Shown: positions 48,341-61,680 of the stretch, one piece after another
Position numbering within the stretch: the first letter of the stretch is position 1
Layout: every line of letters starts with the position of its first letter
Assembly: GCA_949592205.1 (NCBI GenBank)
Contig: CATIUR010000004.1
Coordinates: forward strand, 70,033,837 to 70,097,836
Direction: 5' to 3'
DNA length: 64,000 bases
DNA from: Helichrysum umbraculigerum
Taxonomy: Eukaryota; Streptophyta; Magnoliopsida; Asterales; Asteraceae
Notes under the pieces: generated by a model
What the model saw: only the letters and a program-made list of their open reading frames with translations
Databases searched by the model: none
Told to the model about the DNA's origin: nothing
Translations under genes and position numbers: made by a program

Positions 48341-50689
48341 TTTTTTTTTGTTTACTCTAACCCTATTTTTCAAACTATTTACAAAAATGTCATCCATTAA
48401 AACCATTGATCCAAACCAAATGATGATCCAATGATCACAATTAAATAATCACCTTCTTCTACTAAAATACCCCATTCTCCTATAATCCTCCACCTTAAGA
48501 AAAATATCCATTTTCACTTCCGTAGCAAACTTAATTATTAGCCAAGATGCTTCCAACTTATAATCCTCCAATTTGTTGGTTACAAAGCACATTCTTTCAT
48601 TTGACCCAAAATATTCATTTTTCACCTCCTTTAGAACCCCAAAAGAGTCTACTGCGGATCGATTTGAAAACATATATACCTTTAATGGAGCTATATATCA
48701 CGAGAGAAATTAGAGAGGCGTACTACCGATTATGAAGCTTATCTAACTTTGTAGGACTTGATCTTGATGGATAGAGTTGATCTAATCCTACATAATGAAA
48801 ATATAGACTTGTTTTGTCATATAACTAGGATCAGCGTTGTAGAAGTGTAGGTTTGAAGGGTTATTTAACTAACTTTTCTGGTAGAAATTACCATGTAATG
48901 TAAATGGAGTTAAATTAGTAGGTGTATGTATATTGTATTCTACAGAGTGGGTAAAACTGAATGTGTAACTTTAAAGTGTCGTCTGATGTCGTTAAATTTA
49001 TTTAAGTGTGTCTGATAGAGTATATAACTAATTGGTCGAAAAGTGGGTCACTAAACAACTATATGTTGCTGCGTTCTAAATTTACATATAATGATTTTTG
49101 TCATTTTTGAGTCTCATACCAATAGGTGAGTGATACTTTGTATACGAAGTTAAAATTTGTAAGCTCAAGTATGCCCAAAAATGTAGTCACCTAACTCTTC
49201 CAGCAACATTTTTTACCAACCCGAAAAGACAACACCTGAAAACGGGTCATTTAAACATTTGGGTAAAAAAGTTGAAAACTTTCGCCTATTTTTGCGATGG
49301 TGTATTCTGTTTATATTTTTGTTTTTGTTATGGGCCACAACTTTTTTACATCAAAATATGGTTAAAATTTAATTGCTGATTGAAATGGGTCAGGTCAACC
49401 CAAAACACTTATATACCAGATTCTAGCTTGTTATAAATCATAGATGTCAAATCTAGATAGAAAAAATATAAGACATCAATCCTATTTTAAGTTTCTTAGA
49501 ATAATTAGGATGGCTTTATAGTTAAAAGTCTATTTTATTGCGAAATTTAAATTTGACACATCTCTCTTCAACCTGATACTTGTGATTTTACTTGTGTGAA
49601 ACTGAACGTATTCTGAATCGACTATTCATTGTTATATATACATTTTTGTTCTGATCATAATTGTTTCTTTGGAACCTCTTTGGTTACTGACTTATTATGC
49701 GAAACATCTTGTGTGCAGATTTATGACTTTGACAGAGATTACAAATAAAGTATTCTATTGTGAAGAACTGTCTGCCTAATGCTAAATTTGACACACTTCT
49801 ATAGAATCCTCCTGCTGAATGGGGAAAGTATGTATATCTTTATTCGTTGATGGTAACACAAAGTTTATTGACCATAGGAAAAAATCACAACCACAAACAG
49901 TCGCCATATTATTTGTTATAGAAAGTTTACCAGAATACATTGAAACTATGTTCTGACGTCGTTAAAATGATATAGTCATTGTTGATAACGGATGTGTCTA
50001 AGTAGTCGTAGATGCATTCGCAAAACAGCATGTTGGAGATTTTTTTTGCATTTTCAGCCACTTATAATGATTAATTTCATTTCTTTTAGAGGGTTACAAA
50101 TAGGCGAGTGATGTGTTTTATAGAAACCTAAAAATTGTATGTTCAAGTATGTCAGAATGTCATCTTAAAGGTATCATATATGTATAATTCTGAAAGGTTT
50201 AAAGGTTCCGTAAGGGTTGTTGAATATAGTAGTGTGGTGCATGTGGTGCTGCTGTAAATATAGTTTTAGGTTATCTTATGTTAACCAGACATTACATATA
50301 TATTTGAATACTACTATTCTTTCTATTACATATTAATGGAGTCGATATAATAAGTATGATGGAATTAAGAGTGATGGTTGTTATAAGTAATCGCCTTCAT
50401 ACCCTTCTTTATTTTCATATCCGTCATTTAAACGGTGTTAGAGGGTCTACCAAGGGGCCTTATTATTTTTTTTATTTTCCTTCTTCATCATTTATGCAGA
50501 ATCAACTTTTCATTCGCGTATTCCTATAAATAAATTTGTGAGCAATATGTATATAATTAGGATAAAGAGATATGATATTAAATTGTTTTGACGTTTATTA
50601 TTAAGTTCATCAATTTGTTAATATTATACTCCGTTAATTGGGCAAAATCATATTACGATAAGATTTGTTATAATATTTTAATGATGTAG
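48341..50689. other. AT-rich DNA, possible body of a Helitron
   Basis: No gene is recognised. Short frames near 48449-48735 on both strands have no recognisable motif. It lies upstream of a Helitron-like 3' end at 50690-50717; a 5' end could not be placed. Confidence 0.35.
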
Positions 50690-50717
50690 CCCGCGATTTT
50701 CGCGGGTCTTGATCTAG
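50690..50717 (+). mobile_element. Helitron-type 3' terminus
   Basis: CCCGCG-ATTTT-CGCGGG hairpin, seven bases, then CTAG followed by T. This is the hairpin plus CTRR ending of plant Helitrons. Confidence 0.6.
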
Positions 50718-51292
50718 TATATAAATATATTAGTCCCAAAAAAAGGAAAAAAACCTTCCAAAAAAAGAGGTAAAAATCCCGGATTAAAAAACTCCCCAAA
50801 AAAAAGGATAAAAAAACGTCCCATATAGATAAATATATTAACAAAATATTAATTAATTAGTATTTGAATATAACGAGGATTACGTGCCCAGGCTACGCCA
50901 CGGGATAGACCTATTTTAAACTTAATTGAAATTATTTTAAGTTATAAACTTAATTGAAATTCTCTTTTCTTACTTAATATTTTACAATTCATCATTTGTA
51001 CAATTTTATGTAAAACATATCCCTAACTTGAGTACAAATTGAAAGTTATATGCCATAAATTGAAAATTTTAAAATTGTGTACCTCAAATTGAAATAGGTG
51101 AAAAGTATCGTCAATTTTTCTATACTTTTCCTTTTTAAGAATGCATTAAAACATCAAAATTAAATAAACCACGTATTCCAAATTTATCCATCTTCTATGA
51201 TTTGTGATTTGGTTTTTCTTTTTATACAAAATAAGATAAGATAATGTTGGTACTTTTATTAAATGAACATCATATTTATCAAATAAAATTTG

Positions 51293-51626
51293 GGGTTAAT
51301 ACACACGGAGGGGATTAAAGTATCCCAAAATGTTCGCTTGGGTTACTAAAGTTTATGATTTGACAAAACTATAACCCAACTTTTAAAACATCCCCCAAGT
51401 GGAAAATGAGCTAATAAAGATTCATCAATTTGAACAATTTTATAAATTTTGATTATCCTTGTAAACATTTTAATAAACTTTAGTTACCCATGTAAACATA
51501 TTATTAAACTTCAGTTACCCTTAAACACAATACGTATAGTTAACTCATAGTTTTGTCAAATCATAAACTTTGGTACCCCAAGCGAACATTTTGGGATACT
51601 TTAATCCCCTCCGTGTATATTAACCC
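51293..51626. mobile_element. 334-bp MITE with ~90-bp terminal inverted repeats
   Basis: The left arm GGGTTAATACACACGGAGGG and the inverted right arm GGGTTAATATACACGGAGGG continue in parallel through GATTAAAGTATCCC, TGTTCGCTTGGG and TTTGACAAAACTAT with few differences. The internal part is about 140 bp. The duplication is unclear. Confidence 0.75.
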
Positions 51627-54113
51627 ATTTATTTGTATAATAAGTTCATTATTTTTTAAAAGCATCAATAATCAATAATAAGAATAAAAAGATAACACTT
51701 ATTTTTAAATTTAGTGTGTATGGTCATTTTGTTTAGATTTTAGTGTGTTGTGTCGTGGTCTTTGTTGTAACTCCTAAAATCTTGCTAGTTTTTTAGTAAT
51801 ATAATTTGTCTGCCTTTTCCAAAAAACTTATTTTTAAATTTTAGAAGTATACATCATCAATAATTTTAGCCGCTTATTTACAAATTATAATATAAATGTA
51901 TACATTTCATTTTAAATACACTAACATGTACACATCTACAATCTACAATCCTATAATTTTTGAGTTGCAGTCTATAATTTTTGAGTTCCAGTTAGTAGTA
52001 AATGTTGTATTAATGACTATAAACATCTTTATTATATCTAAAACTGGAGTTAAGGATGCCTAACGATGCTTATGTGGCACCAATCAAATGTTGCCAAATA
52101 CACAAATTTCATATGTGTCGTTTGCACAAAAAATTTCACAATTAATCTTCCATGTCATCAAGGCTTACATGGCACTAACGTGTTTAAATTTCTCTACATT
52201 AAATAAATTAATGACCCTTTATTAATTTCTAAATTTGAATCATAATTTTGAAAAAGTTACACGCATATTAAATATATTAAATGAATAGTCAACCTTTACC
52301 ATAATAAACACTCCCAGACTTTTTCATCTTCAAATTTGAATGATACAAATCAAATTCACTATCGTCCAAAATCACGAATGCATATTACGGCTACCTCTAT
52401 AGATTATTTCAATTCACTTTGGACACCCCTAAACAAACTAACACATATTACATCTAATTCAAGCCCTAAAGTAATTGATATCACACATTTTATAGCTTTC
52501 TATGATTACCCAATGATATTGGTTCTATATAATTCGGTTTCTCATTCGAATGCAGGTACTCACCAATCGATAATTTCGTCCCTGAAGCATTTGCAGATTA
52601 TAGTACTTTGTAAGTTCATCATATTACTTAGTTCAAACTCATTACTTGAGTTGTAACTAACTGAAATTATGTTATGTTTTGATATATTTTTTAAATTCCA
52701 TACTCGAATTGGGCTAATTATGTTATGCCTTATTTGGATTATAATTCTGTTTTGTCTTACTTGAATTTATTGTACCACTAGAACGAGAAAATATATACTT
52801 CATTAAACTTTTATAATATAATATTGTAGGATCCTATTGATAATTCGCTTTGGTTTTTGTCCATGATTAGGTGTAATGTAAAAGGGATATACACTCATTC
52901 ATGGTGTTCCACACTTGTGTAATAGGAATATACGTGCAAGTATATTAACAATTATCACCAACTCGATTTTTTCTTAAATCCAAATGTTAATTTTATTATT
53001 TTTTTTATATTATATATGATCTCTTATCAATTAACTTAACAACTTTCCATTGATGAGAATTTTCTTTATGCTATCATCTATGAATGTTGTTTGTTGGTTT
53101 ATTTAGATTAGTAACAAGTATGAATTAACTGTATTACAACTGATGATGAATAATTTGAATTCAAAAGCTCGATCATATGATCATTTCATTTTGTCCAATA
53201 CATATTGTTATGTTTTTGTTGATGCTTTGCATTTTTCTATTGTCCTACTAAGAATTTACCTACTCGAATAATGATGAACATCAATATACAAAGGTTCTGG
53301 TTAACTCTTCCCTTTTTCCCTTAAATGTTTTATTTTTGTATGTTCTTAATGAATAATATTTGTATTCATATTCCTTAGAGGTGTACATATTTCTATTATG
53401 TCTGTGTTACAAATCAAGAAGATAATTGCTTCAATTAGTTCAGCCACTTTTATGCACCTATTAGTAGTTCAGTCACCTTATTTTCATCTTAAGGTTGAAT
53501 CGTATCATTGTTGCTACAGCACGCAACCTTAGTTTGACACTTCAATTGATGTTGCAAGGTAATATTTGTTTTCTATTTATCATATTAAGTACAGTCTATG
53601 ACTTGAATCTTTGATATTGTAATTTTGGTGCACTAATATGGATATCGTATAGTAATTGTTATACTTTGTGAGTCATGTCGAGTGACGCTTTCAAAGTGGT
53701 TTTCTTTATATCAATTCATGCTTCTTGATGGTGACTTTATGTGGAATTATTGATGAACATGTTTGATTTTTATAGTATTTGGCATCTACATTTGGACTCT
53801 TGCAATATTTCCTACGATCTCTAGCAAGAAGATTAGCAAAGACACATGATTTGACAATACCTATTTTAGTTGGAGCTCTTTTAACTTGGAGACAGTGCTG
53901 AGGGAATGCATTGTGATATATGATTTTGCTGGAAGCAACATTGGTTATGAATATATACTAGCCAAAATGAAGATATATGGTTTGAATCGAATGCATTTGT
54001 ACACTTTACGAATATTTTTACTTTGTAGGAAATACAATATTATACATCTTAATACACATAATTTTCATGTTTAAAGAATATCATTCATATTATATATTGT
54101 TGTATTGATGTTG
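51627..54113. other. AT-rich DNA, probable non-autonomous Helitron body
   Basis: No convincing gene. A 106-codon frame at 52336-52656 lacks family features. Gene-like fragments (52540-52620, 53760-53930) could be captured exon pieces. It ends in the Helitron-type terminus at 54141. Confidence 0.35.
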
Positions 54114-54141
54114 CCGTGCATCGCACGGGCTTTAGCACTAG
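54114..54141 (+). mobile_element. Helitron-type 3' terminus
   Basis: CCGTGC-ATC-GCACGG hairpin, then GCTTTAGCA and CTAG, with T as the next base. It is closely related to 58055-58082. Confidence 0.7.
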
Positions 54142-55443
54142 TAAAGGATATAAGGGTTATAAATTGTGTTTATCTAATAGCTTGGTCATCCGGTATGCGA
54201 AAAGTAATTAATTACTAGCCAAGTCACCAAGTTTTACACGTTCAAATTTTATCCTCATTCTAAAGAAATATTCCAAAAAATGGTTCTTTAATCTTTTGAT
54301 TTTCTCATACGTTCAATGGTAATCAAAATTTGAATGATGATAGTAGTTGAAGTTAAGTTAATTCACCCTTTCATTTTCTAGCATTATTATATTGATATTA
54401 ATTAAGTTGTAACTCTTCAAGTAATAAAAGATGAGAAAATCATCAGTCGGTTTCTTATCTTATAAAATTATCATCATTGTCATCATTATTTTTGTATATA
54501 TAACCCACTTTTATACCCATCACCTTAATTAGTTCCCGGACAAAATCAATTCAAAGACTAAAAACCAGATTTAATTTGTTAGATTCGTTCGTGAATATAT
54601 ACATTTTTTTCAAATTTAGAAAAAAATGATAGGCATCTTGCATCCAACTCCTTATCAACCCAAATAACAGTAGTTAAAAGTTCACAAAAAACCACATGCA
54701 ATTCTGTCAAACCAGACGGCAACACTGCACATTGAACCGAAGTATTTTGAAGATCGAGAACACGAATTCCAGAGGTATTTTTATTGTCTTTCATTTGAAT
54801 ATGGTGATAAATGATAATGATTTGTTGTCTTGAAACTTAGAAGTGCATATGAAAACAAAGAGCCCAGGCCAAACACTGGATACTAGCACTACGAAATGAA
54901 GAATGAAGATCTTGGAGTATACAGTTATTCATTACGTTGGAGCTTCTAAATTTGCAATGTTTCACAGAGTGCCTAAATTATCATTTAATGTCATGCATGG
55001 TTCTTTTTTGAAACAACATGTTCATGTGCACCAATTTTGATTCTAATAGTAAATTTGAGCAAAGAAAATTCGAAGTAAATTAATTATGAGTTAGATATCT
55101 TGATGTAACAAATTTAGGTATTGTTGAATTTGTTTCACAATATATTTTTTGATACTGAGAGTTTAGTAAGGCTACAATATATGTTTACATTATTTTTTAT
55201 TTTTATTTTGCTAAATAGATAACATTACTAATTGTTTATATTATGATATTTGAAATACTAGCTAAGCATATTATTAGTTTTGCACATTTAAGCTATTTAT
55301 AATCTACTCTTAAAATTTATTTTAGTTTTATAAAAAAAGCTGTTAATATTTTACATACATTCAAATTCAAATGTAATAATATATCTCACGTACTTAATAT
55401 AATCTAGCTAGCTATAACCTACCTTTTAGCCATATTGAGTAGA
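54142..55443. other. AT-rich DNA without recognised feature
   Basis: No coding region, repeat or RNA gene could be supported. A 71-codon minus-strand frame at 54579-54794 has no recognisable motif. Confidence 0.4.
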
Positions 55444-55941
55444 GCAACTATCAGTGGCGAATCTAGATGAAAATTAAGGGGGGTCCATTTTCCTTTAGGC
55501 AAAAACATAACTAGATCACATCGGGTCAGGTGACTCGGGTCGGGTCAAATCGAATGCTATTCCTAACATTTTCATTAGTTTATTGACTTAAAATGTTTGT
55601 AAGACTCGCTTGGACTTATAAAAGGCACACAAACAATTAATATTGTTCTAATTAACTAAGATTCAAAATAGAATGTGCTACTTTTTAAGCTCCAAATTTA
55701 AGTTATTTTTAGTCAAAAAGACCTATTTAAATAAACTAAACAAAATATTTCATCATGATAATTACGAATTTTATGTATCTCTTTTTTACTAATAATAATT
55801 TGTATATTTAAATTGTCAAAAGTAAATCACAAGACGTGACCCGTAGTTACGACAACTAACATACATATTTAAATTATTAAGGGGTGATTTGGAAAAGGTC
55901 TATATTTATAAGGGTTAAAAATAAGATAGAATATAATATTA

Positions 55942-56794
55942 GGGTAGGGTTCAAATGAGAATAGAAATTTGTGTGAGAATGAGGGAACCAATGATATCAA
56001 GCCATGTGTACAAAGAGAATGTTCCACATGTACAAAACCCATTTACCCCCAACATCAATTATCTCACAAACGACAAATCGAAAAATTATGAAAATTGCAC
56101 CATTAAATTCGTCGTTTTCTCCTCTTCGATTTGCCGTCCCTCAAGACATACTTTCGAAAAGTTTTTTTTTTTTTCATTTTTTTGATGGGTTTCACATTTA
56201 ATAACACATGTGTTAAAGTGTTGCGTTTAGGGTTTAGGGTTTGGGGTTTAGGGGTTAGGGTTTAGGGTTTGAGGTTTGGGGTTTCTCCCCCGAAACCCCA
56301 AACCTCAAACCCTAAACCATAACCCCTAAAACCCTAACCCTAAACCCTAAACGCTTTACAAAACGCTAAACCCTAAATCTTTCTAAACCCTAAACCTTGA
56401 ACCCCTTCTAAACCCTAAACCCTTATAAACCCTAAACCATAAACCCTACTAAACCCTAAACCTAACCCTAAACCCTAACCTTAACCACAAATTAAATGTA
56501 CAACTAATCACTAACACATTATTTACTAATTTGTGAAACCCACCAAAAAATGAGAAAAAAAAAGTTGTCAAAAGTATGCCTTGAAGGACGGCAAATCGAA
56601 GAGGAGAAAACGCTGAATTTTATGGTGCAATTTTCATGATTTTTCGACTTACCGTTTGTGAGATATTTAATTTTTAAAAATGTGGAGGAGAGAGAATAAA
56701 GTGTGGAGGAGAGAGAATAAAGTGACACATGGCAGAAATCTGTTGGTTCCCTCATTCTCACTCAAAATTGGTGTACTCATTTGAACCTTACTCT
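55942..56794. mobile_element. Mutator-like foldback element with a telomere-repeat core
   Basis: 853 bp with long inverted repeats: GGTTCAAATGAG near each end, then GAGAATGAGGGAACCAA and GCCATGTGT in the same inverted order. Identical 9-bp flanks ATAATATTA lie at 55933-55941 and 56795-56803. Long arms and a 9-bp duplication are Mutator hallmarks. Inside the arms are matching ATTTGCCGTCC and TTTTCTCCTCTTCGA segments. No transposase is present. Confidence 0.78.
56224..56490. repeat. Inverted telomere-like arrays (TTTAGGG then CCCTAAA)
   Basis: TTTAGGG-type units run to about 56284. A short CCCCC-containing turn follows, then CCCTAAA-type units to about 56490. Units are degenerate (6-9 bp variants). 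Together they form a foldback at the centre of the Mutator-like element. Confidence 0.9.
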
Positions 56795-57141
56795 ATAATA
56801 TTAGTTTATTTGGTAAATTAATGGATACTATAAGGGACCATTGTGAAACATTTATATTCTCTTTCAATCATCTTCTCCAAAAAAACATTTTCACCTGGTT
56901 TTCACTTTTTCTTCATCTGACAATTAAAATGGTAAAAATAAAAAAACTTATAGTACATTATAAGAGGTGAAGATGTCCAAGATTCACACAAGGAGGGTCC
57001 AAACTCATTTGTAAGGAGGGTCCAAACTCATTTACATTGAGATTTTATTATAAAAATTTATAGTTTTGTAGTAAATATTTTTTTCTAAGGGTAGTCCAAT
57101 GACCCACCTACCATACATGTAAATTCGCCCCTGGCAACTAT

Positions 57142-58054
57142 ACAATACTTAAGACACGACAATATAGGAAGACATATAGCCATATCTGAGAGCCCAACAA
57201 TACAAATTATATGGTTTCACATGTATACAACATAACGTTTATTTTTTAATGTTCGAAAATACAGATCGAGTACAATTTATGCTATGGTTTATAGATTCCA
57301 CATTAAAGATAATTCTTCAAAACCAATTATTTGAAAACAATGTCAATCATTGCATGAATCACACTAATACGTCTACAATACTAACTAATATTTTATTGTA
57401 ATTATAAGATATAACATAACATAGTATGTGAAACTTCAACTCATATATATTGCAATTCTTCATTGATTCAAACAAATTATATTAATAAACAAATATTTAT
57501 AAAAATGGAACCAAAACGACACATATACATAACAAAGTTAAATGAAAAAAAAAAAAAAAAAAAACAATTTTAAATTATGAATAGAACAAACTCTCAAGAC
57601 CGAATATAAAGTCAAGTACCAGTCAAAACACATGTATAGGAAATCGTAGACGTTAGAATCTTACGAGTCACGAGTTGGTTCTTACGAGACGAATCAAAAC
57701 TTTAAAAAAATGAGGTGACTTGATCTCAACTCTAAAATGTCTATGACTTTTACGAGTCGTTTGTTGACCTCTTCTGAGTTCTGTGTGACTTTTATGAGTC
57801 GTTTGTTCACTGTAATTAAACATTTGTGTTGATTATCGCTCAACGACTTCATTATCGACTTTCGTCACGTTTTACTTCTTTTAAGAACAAAAATTATAAA
57901 CAATAATATACATATAAAAATATAAAAATATATATATTTATAGTATACCATGACTCTTATGAGTCAAGTCGAATTGAATCACGAGTTACAAATCAAAATC
58001 GAGATTCCCACTTTCATTAATTATGTTTAAAATAAATCGATATAGATCAAAAAG
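57142..58054. other. AT-rich DNA without gene
   Basis: It has a poly(A) run at about 57546-57563 and short dyads based on GACTCTTATGAGTC and TTACGAGTCACGAG at 57660-57980. Nothing coding is seen. Confidence 0.4.
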
Positions 58055-58082
58055 CATGCATCGCACTGGCCTAAAGCTCTAG
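58055..58082 (+). mobile_element. Decayed Helitron-type 3' terminus
   Basis: CATGCATCGCACTGGCCTAA then AGCTCTAG, followed by T. It matches 54114-54141 with several changes; the hairpin stem is partly lost. Confidence 0.5.
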
Positions 58083-58090
58083 TATATATG

Positions 58091-60680
58091 TAATTGTTGG
58101 AGGTTATATTAAACACTCATTTAGACCCATCGAAAAAATATGGGGAGACCCAACAAACTCGTCCTCTCATAAATATTAACCAAGTTGACTCATAAATAAC
58201 TATTGGATCTAAAATTGCCACCTCTAATAAATACTAAAAACAAAAAGTATAATCACAAAAAATACATGTTACAATAAAATTAGAAAAAAAAAAAAACTTT
58301 ACAAAGAAAATTAACAAAGCCCGCGTTGTCGCGGGTCCTTCACCTAATAACATATAAATTCAAAAATACATACATACGATTTGTATAATATATTACATTG
58401 TGAGCATATATTTTCAAGATTTATTTTTATTAATGAACTAATTTTATATAGGCATTTTAAAATTTATTTTTACAAGTATTTAAAAAAAAAATTATTTATT
58501 CTTTGAGATTATTTAGGTAACAATTAATGTGGCATTTATAAGAATTTTTTTTCAATTATTAGGATGAGCAGTTATTTAAAGTAAGAATTTGATGTGGCAT
58601 GGGTAAAAGAGTTGTTTAAATAGCTTTGTTTATATTATATATACTATACTTAAAACCCGTGTATACATACGGGGCATTGATTTTTAATATGAAATTTCGT
58701 ATTTAGTATATTGTTTCTAATAATAAAGTGTGTAAGTTAATATATATATTAAGTATTTAGTTGGATTGATGATAATATTACTTTATATAAATGGATTAAT
58801 AAGTATAGATTAAAAATTTAAAATATTTTGAAACCAAGTTGGTGGAAAAAATTATTATTTCAAGTATATATTAAGTTTTTCAAGTAATTTTATTTCTACT
58901 CGGTGAATTGAAAATAGAAACATTAAAGATCGATTTGGATAATGTTTTAATTAATTGTTGGAGGTTATATTAAATACCCATTTATACTCATCGAAAAAAT
59001 ATGGGGAGACCCAACAAACTCGTCCTCTCATAAATATTAACCAAGTTGACTCATAAATAACCATTGGATTTAAAATTGCCACCTCTAATAAATAATAAAA
59101 ACAAAAAGTATAATCACAAAAAATACATGTTACAATAAAATTAGAAGAAAAAAAAACTTTACAAAGAAAATTAACAAAGCTCGCGTTGTCACGGGTCCTT
59201 CACCTAATAACATAAAAATTCAAAAATACATGCATACGATTTGTATAATATATTACATTGTGAGCATATATTTTCAAGATTTATTTTTATTAATAAACTA
59301 ATTTTATATAAGCATTTTAAAATTTATTTTTACAAGTATTTAAAAAATTATTTTTTATTTATTCTATGAGATTATTTAGGTAACAATTAATGTGGCATTT
59401 ATAAGATTTTTTTTTCAATTATTAGGATGAGCAGTTATTTAAAGTAAGAATTTGATGTGGCATGGGTAAAAGAGTTGTTTAAATAGCTTTGTTTATATTA
59501 TATATACTATACTTAAAACCCGTGTATACATACGGGGCATTAATTTTTAATATGAAATTTCGTATTTAGTATATTGTTTCTAATAATAAAGTGTGTAAGT
59601 TAATATATATATTAAGTATTTAGTTGGATTGATGATAATATTACTTTATATAAATGGATTAATAAGTATAGATTAAAAATTTAAAATATTTTGAAACCAA
59701 GTTGGTGGAAAAAAATTATTATTTCAAGTATATATTAAGTTTTTCAAGTAATTTTATTTCTACTCGGTGAATTGAAAATATAAACATTAAAGATCGATTT
59801 GGATAATGTTTTAATTAATTGTTGGAGGTTATATTAAATACCCATTTAGACTCATCGAAAAAATATGGGGAGACCCAACAAACTCGTCCTCTCATAAATA
59901 TTAACCAAGTTGACTCATAAATAACCATTGGATCTAAAATTGCCACCTCTAATAAATAATAAAAACAAAAAGTATAATCACAAAAAATACATGTTACAAT
60001 AAAATTAGAAGAAAAAAAAACTTTACAAAGAAAATTAACAAAGCCCGCGTTGTCGCGGGTCCTTCACCTAATAACATAAAAATTCAAAAATACATGCATA
60101 CGATTTGTATAATATATTACATTGTGAGCATATATTTTCAAGATTTATTTTTATTAATAAACTAATTTTATATAAGCATTTTAAAATTTATTTTTACAAG
60201 TATTTAAAAAATTATTTTTTATTTATTCTATGAGATTATTTAGGTAACAATTAATGTGGCATTTATAAGAATTTTTTTTTAAATTATTAGGATGAGCAGT
60301 TATTTAAAGTAAGAATTTGATGTGGCATGTGTAAAAGAGTTGTTTAAATAGCCTTGTTTATATATATACTATACTTAAAACCCGTGTATACATACAGGCC
60401 ATTGATTTCTATATGAAATTTCGTATTTAGTATATTGTTTCTAATAATAAAGTGTGTAAGTTAATATGTATATTAAGTACTTAGTTGGATTGATGATAAT
60501 ATTACTTTATATAAATGGATTAATAAGTATAGATTAAAATTTTAAAATATTTTGAAACCAAGTTGGTGGAAAAAATTATTATTTCAAGTATATATTAAGC
60601 TTTTCAAGTAATTTTATTTCTACTCGGTGAATTGAAAATAGAAACATTAAAGATCGATTTGGATAACGTTTTAATTAATG
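58091..60680. repeat. Three tandem copies of an ~863-bp AT-rich unit
   Basis: Copies start with TAATTGTTGGAGGTTATATT at 58091, 58952 and 59817; the third ends near 60680. They are very similar, and copies 2 and 3 most of all. Each contains CCCGCG-TTGT-CGCGGG, then TCCTTCAC and CTAA before T (for example 58320-58347), which resembles a Helitron 3' end. Each also has CCCGTGTATACATACGGGG later in the unit. No coding frame is present. Confidence 0.85.
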
Positions 60681-61235
60681 AATTAAATTTATTTTTATGT
60701 GTAAGTGAGCTGTTGATTAAAAAAATCTTTTTTTAAAAGGGATCTTATTTTAAAATTTACTAAAATTAAAGAGTTTAATTGACAAATTAAAATTTAATTA
60801 GAATGATACCATCATAAAGATGTTTCCTATATATAATTTATAAACTGAGGAATGTCGTTAAATAAAAACTTATATATTTGTGAGGAATGTCCATATGCAT
60901 TTTTTCTTAAAGTTGTTGCTTTTGAGCATTTTGAAAGGGATATTACTATCTTGTGGCTTTTTCTGCTCATCATGAAATATGGATTATGCATACAGTATTT
61001 GATTTGTATTACCTTCAAATATCAAATTAACCACGTAAAAAGCCAATTTGTCAAATCTGCAACCCACATAGTACTACAACTATAAGCATTGATAAACATA
61101 ACAAATTGAAACCTCCTTAATCGCATTTTAAGCATGACAAAAACACTTATTATATCCATATAAGGTTAAATCAATGTATCTACTCATAAATTTTGTATAT
61201 ATAAATTCGTATATGTGTATATACAAGTCCTAACC
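60681..61235. other. AT-rich DNA without gene
   Basis: Short overlapping frames on both strands (60827-61085) have no recognisable motif. Confidence 0.4.
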
Positions 61236-61605
61236 TGTAACACCCCCAAATTTAATGATTTGCGGAAGCTTGATTTGGGTGTTACTAATCAATAACAAAG
61301 CACAAAGATAAATAGCAAACGACTCTATATGCGTCGTTTTAACAAAATATATTGATAACTGAAATGTTTACAACATTTAAAGCTTTACATAGCTCGAGTT
61401 AAATAAAATGAGATTTCAGTACATAAGTACTTGTACAAAATATACTAATGCAAGAAAATCTCAATCGTCTGTATGCTGACTCGAGCTAAATCCTGAAGCA
61501 GAAACATCCTACTGCTGGGTACCTGCGATATATGCTAAAAGGTCAGCTATAAAGCTGGTGAGCTCACAGGTTTGAAATCAAGTAATATCGTATGAACCGC
61601 AAGAT

Positions 61606-61680
61606 TTAAATAATGAATTGCATCCAGCAATTAAATAATGAATTGCATCCAGCAATTAAATAATGAATTGCATCCAGCAA
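61606..61680. repeat. Three exact 25-bp tandem repeats
   Basis: The unit starts TTAAATAATGAATTGCATCC and is repeated at 61606, 61631 and 61656, with a partial fourth. It lies inside the LTR. Confidence 0.9.

Larger units (their letters stand above)
55452..57133. mobile_element. Non-autonomous hAT-like element
   Basis: 1,682 bp with terminal inverted repeats CAGTGGCGAAT (left) and, inverted, CAGGGGCGAAT (right), and a perfect 8-bp duplication GCAACTAT at 55444-55451 and 57134-57141. These fit the hAT superfamily. No transposase remains. It contains the Mutator-like element at 55942-56794. Confidence 0.85.
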
